Shown piece by piece: positions 60,021 through 64,000 of a DNA stretch of 64,000 nucleotides. The notes beneath the pieces are model-generated. The model ran no database searches, was not told where the DNA came from, and worked only from the letters and a program-made list of their open reading frames with translations. Location of the stretch: the NCBI GenBank assembly GCA_918026815.1, contig CAKJVC010000011.1, positions 62,001 through 126,000 on the forward strand. The letters are read 5' to 3'. Numbering within the stretch: position 1 is the first letter of the stretch; each line of letters starts with the position of its first letter. Both the position numbers and the translations under genes were made by a program. This DNA is from Chalara sp. BL73 (lineage: Eukaryota > Ascomycota > Leotiomycetes > Helotiales).

Positions 60021-62663
60021 CTAGATCAGCATTACTGCATTCTCATGGTCAACGTAGTTCCAATGATGAAGATCCTCAGGGCCGTTAGAATAGATGTATT
60101 GGCCATCTTCACCAATTTGTGGGAATACCGAATCAAGATTGCCAAACCCAGCCGCAATCAAAGGGTCAAATTCGCTCCATCCGGTGTGTTCCAGAAAAGA
60201 GTAGTGATCCACATTGTCTGTGCGAACTTCACTTTCATCTCGTCCATAGTTGTTATTTTCCAATCCCGGTTCTGGCCGTGTTTCTGCAGTAACGTGCCGC
60301 GCCGACATGTTCCTCTGAGATCCAATGTTGACAAACACTGGTGTCTCTTCATGATCTCCGTTGATTGGTGCATGGCTGTTGTCATTTGCCGAACTTGCAT
60401 TCAACCCTAGATTTCTACGAGGATTTATTTGTGCCTGCTTTAGCGCTTCAAGTCGAAAAATCTCTAACATGATGCCGTAGCGCTGCGCAAATGAATCCTT
60501 TCCGCCAACTGTAGAAAGGTCGTCTTGGCACTGCTGAGCCATCTCAAGATATCTCTTACATACATTCTGCTCATCTGAAATGTGCTGTATGACATAGACA
60601 TAGAGCACCAGAGTTGCGCAGAAAGCAAAGTAATGGGTGAACTGGAGCGAATTTAGATATTGTCTGAACAGTAAGCAGATAACGTACCCAGAATGCTTGA
60701 AACATTTGATGACCTTCACACATATCATGTACTATCTGTACAATATTCCCTGCTGCTTTCATGCACTCATCAATGTTTTCGTTTATCACCCTTTGATCCT
60801 CCTCTCGTTGTCTGGTAGAAGAAGCTTGTATGCCCGTGATTGAGTTTCCTAGCAGGAATGGTCGATGTAATAATATTTTTGCATGGAAATAAGATAGGCG
60901 AAGTGCGGTGTGCTGCCTCTGGAAGATTGTCCTCAGAAGACTAGCATCCGTCGAATCGAGAAAAGAGGAGATGCTTTGCCTCCAGTGATTGAGCTTTCCA
61001 TCGTACCTGCGGGATGTCGCCAGTTGTGCACTTATGCTTTGTCGTCGAATGCCATAAAGCTCTTTCAATATACCACTTATTATTTTAGACAGCCTAGACA
61101 TATTAGTCAAGCGTATTATACAGGGACATGACGGGAAACACCTCGCTTGATGAACTGCAGCAAGCATGATACTTTGTGGGTGTGGTATTGCAGGCGATAT
61201 TCCGGATTTTAAGATATCATTATCGTTCGTGACTGTAGGCAGCTCCTGTTTGATAAGGTTAACACTTTTGGTCATTCTCAGGTGCTCTGCTCAATGAAGT
61301 TGAAAGGAAGTGAGCCTCGACTGACTTGATCAATATCATCATCGTGAAATATCCTAGGCCGGCCAAGCACTACGCTTAAGTAATTATCTAAACTATATGC
61401 ACTCCAAAAGACTCTCTTTCTACACTCGAGTTCAACCATATCAATACTACTTGGAACTTCAGAACGCCTCCTTCTATGTACGCCAATCGCAATGATCAAT
61501 CTAGCTACGGTGCCAAACAGACTCCAACAGTGATTGACGCGAGACTGTCCGAGAAGGTAAAAACATTGAAGAAGTCGAGCTTGGATACCCGTTAATTGTA
61601 CTGGACCTGTCTCCGCTTCAAGCTGATGTTCTGAGGCTCGAAAATACATTGCACTGAGATATCATCAATTTACTGTTCAATCGTAGGTAAAAAAAATAAC
61701 TTTACATAGTACTCTTATTGGCAGTTTGATCTTGACCAGCAACCGCGTATACACTTGCTTGAGCCATGACCATCAGAATCAAGGCTCGCCGATCGTTGGC
61801 ACCTCTAGACCGTGGCACAATTGATGGGTTATCATAAAAATCCTCTATCCACTGGTCTATTGTTGGTTGGTGCAAGAAGCGATGTGTTGGAAACGCGAAA
61901 TCGAAAAATCGAACGACTAAACCTTCAGCATCGGATTTTGAAGGAAGTATCAGAAAGGATGGGTCGAGTTTGGGCAACTGAGAGTCGCCAAATGTGAAAA
62001 CCGAGTTGCTTTCAGAAATGAGCAGGTTTTCCTGCAACCGTTTCTGTACTCGTAGTAGAAATGAGACTCCTGAAGACGGCCCAACGTAATGGCCTTCAAG
62101 ATCCGTTTCCGGAGGCTCTGGAGAATTATGAAATGACATTTCTTGGCTGTTGCCATTGGCCACATCTGCATTTTGCAAATAATTGCGTTGGCATGGAATT
62201 TCAGTTGAACTAAACCCAGGACTTGCGTCTGAACTCATATGGACATCTGCCAGGGAACTTTGGCCATGCTCTGTGTCATCTACGTTCACTTCATTTTCCG
62301 GTGAGGGATAAATGCTTTGGATACCAATATGGCTCGCATTCGGTGCAGGCACAATGGGGACCTTCCCTCGGTTATAACTGGCATTGTAATGGCAACTTAG
62401 ATTCTTGCGAATGCAAACATTGCATGGTACTGTTCCTGAGCAACGCCCCTTCTTCCTATGATGCGATGTTAGACAAAGGCGCTGGTAAAGATACCAAGAG
62501 ATACAAGATTGTGTAAATGTATAGTTATATATACTGACTTTTTACAGTTATCGCATGCCCTTGTCACGCGAACTCGCCGTTGGCCATCACGTCTTCTCTT
62601 GCTAAGTGGCGGATAATCCACAGAAATACTACTGGTCTCATTTGGCTTGGAGTTAGTGCTCAT
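60021..62663 (-). CDS. Zn2Cys6 transcription factor with Fungal_trans domain
   Basis: Six exons in phase: 62663-62539, 62455-61706, 61653-61326, 61245-61142, 61093-60688, 60641-60021; 777 residues. The zinc cluster spans intron 1: RACDNCKK|KKGRCSG then PCNVCIRKNLSC (C-x2-C-x6-C-x5-C-x2-C-x6-C). The middle domain (PF04082 type) shows ALILMVMAQASVYAV, ARLLQCFYLLGQSRVNHCWSL, CRKRVFWSAYSLDNYLSVVLG and RPRIFHDDDIDQ. The acidic C-terminus (LEHTGWSEFDPLIAAGFG) may be an activation region. The target is unknown; the transporter gene upstream on the same strand (63045 onward) is a candidate, since such regulators often sit beside a permease. Confidence 0.93.
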
Positions 62664-63044
62664 AGTTCAACATAATGCTGTATATTACGAGTAGATGAGA
62701 CCAATAATATCGACCTGGTTTTCATATGCATTACACTTGGACCTCTACCTGGATGAAGTCAAGCGACTTCATTTTTGATGCCTGAGGCACATAATTCACT
62801 GAAGTCTTTGCGCCAAGTCATGTGGGCGGAAAAGGCATTCGACCTTTTCCGACACTAACAGCAAGTGCTGCTTGTAATCACTTTGACTTATTGGAATTAT
62901 CCGATACTTACCCTGTGTCTAAATATTTCTCTTTCAAAGTTCTAGAAGTAGATACCCATATTTCATATGATTATACCTATGCGTCATTCCTAATCCCACA
63001 TGCCTTATTTCTCCCCCTCCAGGTTTCCATCTTTCAACTGACAG
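62664..63044. other. Intergenic, about 380 bp
   Basis: Spacer between the transporter stop and the regulator start, both on the minus strand. No exon. Confidence 0.5.
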
Positions 63045-64000
63045 CTAGTAGACGTAAAAGTTGGTTTCCTCATCGTCTGAAGCCTTCAATTTCTCGTTCA
63101 CTCTCTTTAAAATAGTCTTCATGACCCACGCTAGAATAACAACAACAATAGAGAAGCCAGTGCTTGCGTACATCGCCATACTAAAGTTAGGGGCATCTCT
63201 GTCGGGCCAGAGGTACGGTGTATAAATGAATGAGAGGTTCCCGAGAGTGTTGACCAGTCCAATGGCAACTGCCTTCTTCTCATCCGTCTGCCCAACAACC
63301 GCTGCGGTCCAGGACAAGATAATGTTATTGACGCCATAGGTCGCACCGACGAACAGAACCATAGCAAAGTAACGTGCTCCAACATTCGACTGTGCAGTGC
63401 CGAGGATAAAACCAACGCAAGCAATTGCCTTAGAGATAGTAATGTGCCATGTGCGCTCGTTGAAGTGGCCGGATGACCACGAAACCGCGACCGACGTAAA
63501 GGTTGCAAGTAAGAATGGCGGACATGTAAGGACTAATGTGACCGTGGTATTGAAGCCAAGTGTTTTGACTACGGTAGGCATGAAATTCTTGAATCCGTTT
63601 GCGGATAAGTGCATGTTGCCCATAAATGCAAAGATCCAACATCGGTAGTCAGTGACACACTCAAAGAATCCTTTCCATGTGCTAGTTCCAAGACGCTTTT
63701 GCGTCGTGTCACGCTCGATACGGGTATGTGCTAGTTGGCGTTCGGCAGCAGTGAGCCACCTAGTTTCAAGTGGGGAATCTGGAAGCAAAAATAAGGAGAG
63801 AATAGCAACCCCGACTATGAAAGATGATTAGCAAGTGTCTGTTGTCAGGCTATTCAATCCAGCTTACCGGTAATAACTCCTTGGATTAAGAACAGCCATC
63901 TCCAGCCCTCAAGCCCATGCTTGCCATCAAGGCCGGCAAAGACCGCAGCTGCCAGTAGGCCTGAGAAGGAGCTAGCGAGCAGGTTTCCGGTATAAAATAT
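63045..64000 (-). CDS. MFS transporter, DAL5/allantoate permease family (3' part)
   Basis: Partial gene; the 5' end is beyond the window. Visible exons are 63868 to at least 64000 and 63814-63045, ending NFYVY. The last exons encode the second half of a 12-helix transporter: NLLASSFSGLLAAAVFAGLDG, GWRWLFLIQGVITVGVAILS and LFLLPDSPLETRWL, the hallmark DAL5-family PDxP..RWLT linker; then helices FMPTVVKTLGF, YGVNNIILSWTAAVVG, GLVNTLGNLSFIYTPYLWP. DAL5 relatives import allantoate, ureidosuccinate, nicotinate or related anions; substrate not predictable here. The next gene downstream is the Zn2Cys6 regulator. Confidence 0.9.

Noticed and set aside
1..64000. Transposons, CRISPR, tRNA or rRNA genes
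   Set aside because: No transposase, reverse transcriptase, terminal repeats, regular spacer arrays or tRNA-like cloverleaf could be supported by reading.

Overview
The window is nuclear DNA of a filamentous ascomycete (Pezizomycotina). The evidence is short introns of about 45-70 bp with gtaagt-like donors and ctaac/ctgac branch sites, fungal-only families (a HET-domain protein, two Zn2Cys6 regulators, a DAL5-type permease) and long, mostly gene-poor spacers. A Leotiomycete such as a Botrytis/Sclerotinia relative would fit, but that is inference. Exon structures were built by hand from splice motifs and reading-frame agreement; no transcript was available.

Layout. 0-13.6 kb is mainly housekeeping: mitochondrial isocitrate dehydrogenase subunit IDH1, an unknown nuclear-looking protein with a frame problem, an unknown cysteine-containing protein, the 18S rRNA methyltransferase BUD23 divergent from the ER/Golgi cargo protein SVP26/TEX261, a small coiled-coil protein divergent from the G-patch ribosome-biogenesis protein PXR1, a small secreted protein and a BTB-domain protein. 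14-20.4 kb holds a HET-domain gene, a secreted CAP (PR-1-like) protein and a Gfo/Idh/MocA oxidoreductase. 20.9-38.4 kb is the most unusual part. A TPS3/TSL1-type trehalose synthase regulatory subunit, a Pch2/TRIP13 AAA+ ATPase and a CSC1/OSCA-type channel lie in and around a direct tandem duplication of about 6.47 kb (21934-28405 and 28406-34878). The duplication leaves two complete outer genes, two copies of the Pch2 gene, and at the junction a truncated trehalose gene abutting a truncated channel gene. The two units differ, as far as I can see, only in the lengths of eight homopolymer runs. Those differences break Pch2 in unit 1 and the trehalose fragment in unit 2.

39-50.6 kb carries a large F-box/WD-like protein, an arginine-rich protein, a DUF3632-like protein, an SGNH hydrolase beside a truncated paralogue, and a small F-box protein. 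50.9-64 kb carries a Zn2Cys6 regulator next to a class II aldolase-type gene, a tiny gene with an apparent 31-nt intron, an unknown 526-residue protein, a second Zn2Cys6 regulator and the 3' part of a DAL5-family transporter that runs off the window.

How the genes work together: there is no convincing biosynthetic cluster. The plausible local links are divergent promoters (BUD23/SVP26, coiled-coil/PXR1, Pch2/CSC1) and regulator-next-to-metabolic-gene pairs at 51-54.5 kb and 60-64 kb. I found no transposon with a recognisable enzyme, no CRISPR array and no tRNA or rRNA gene that I could support.
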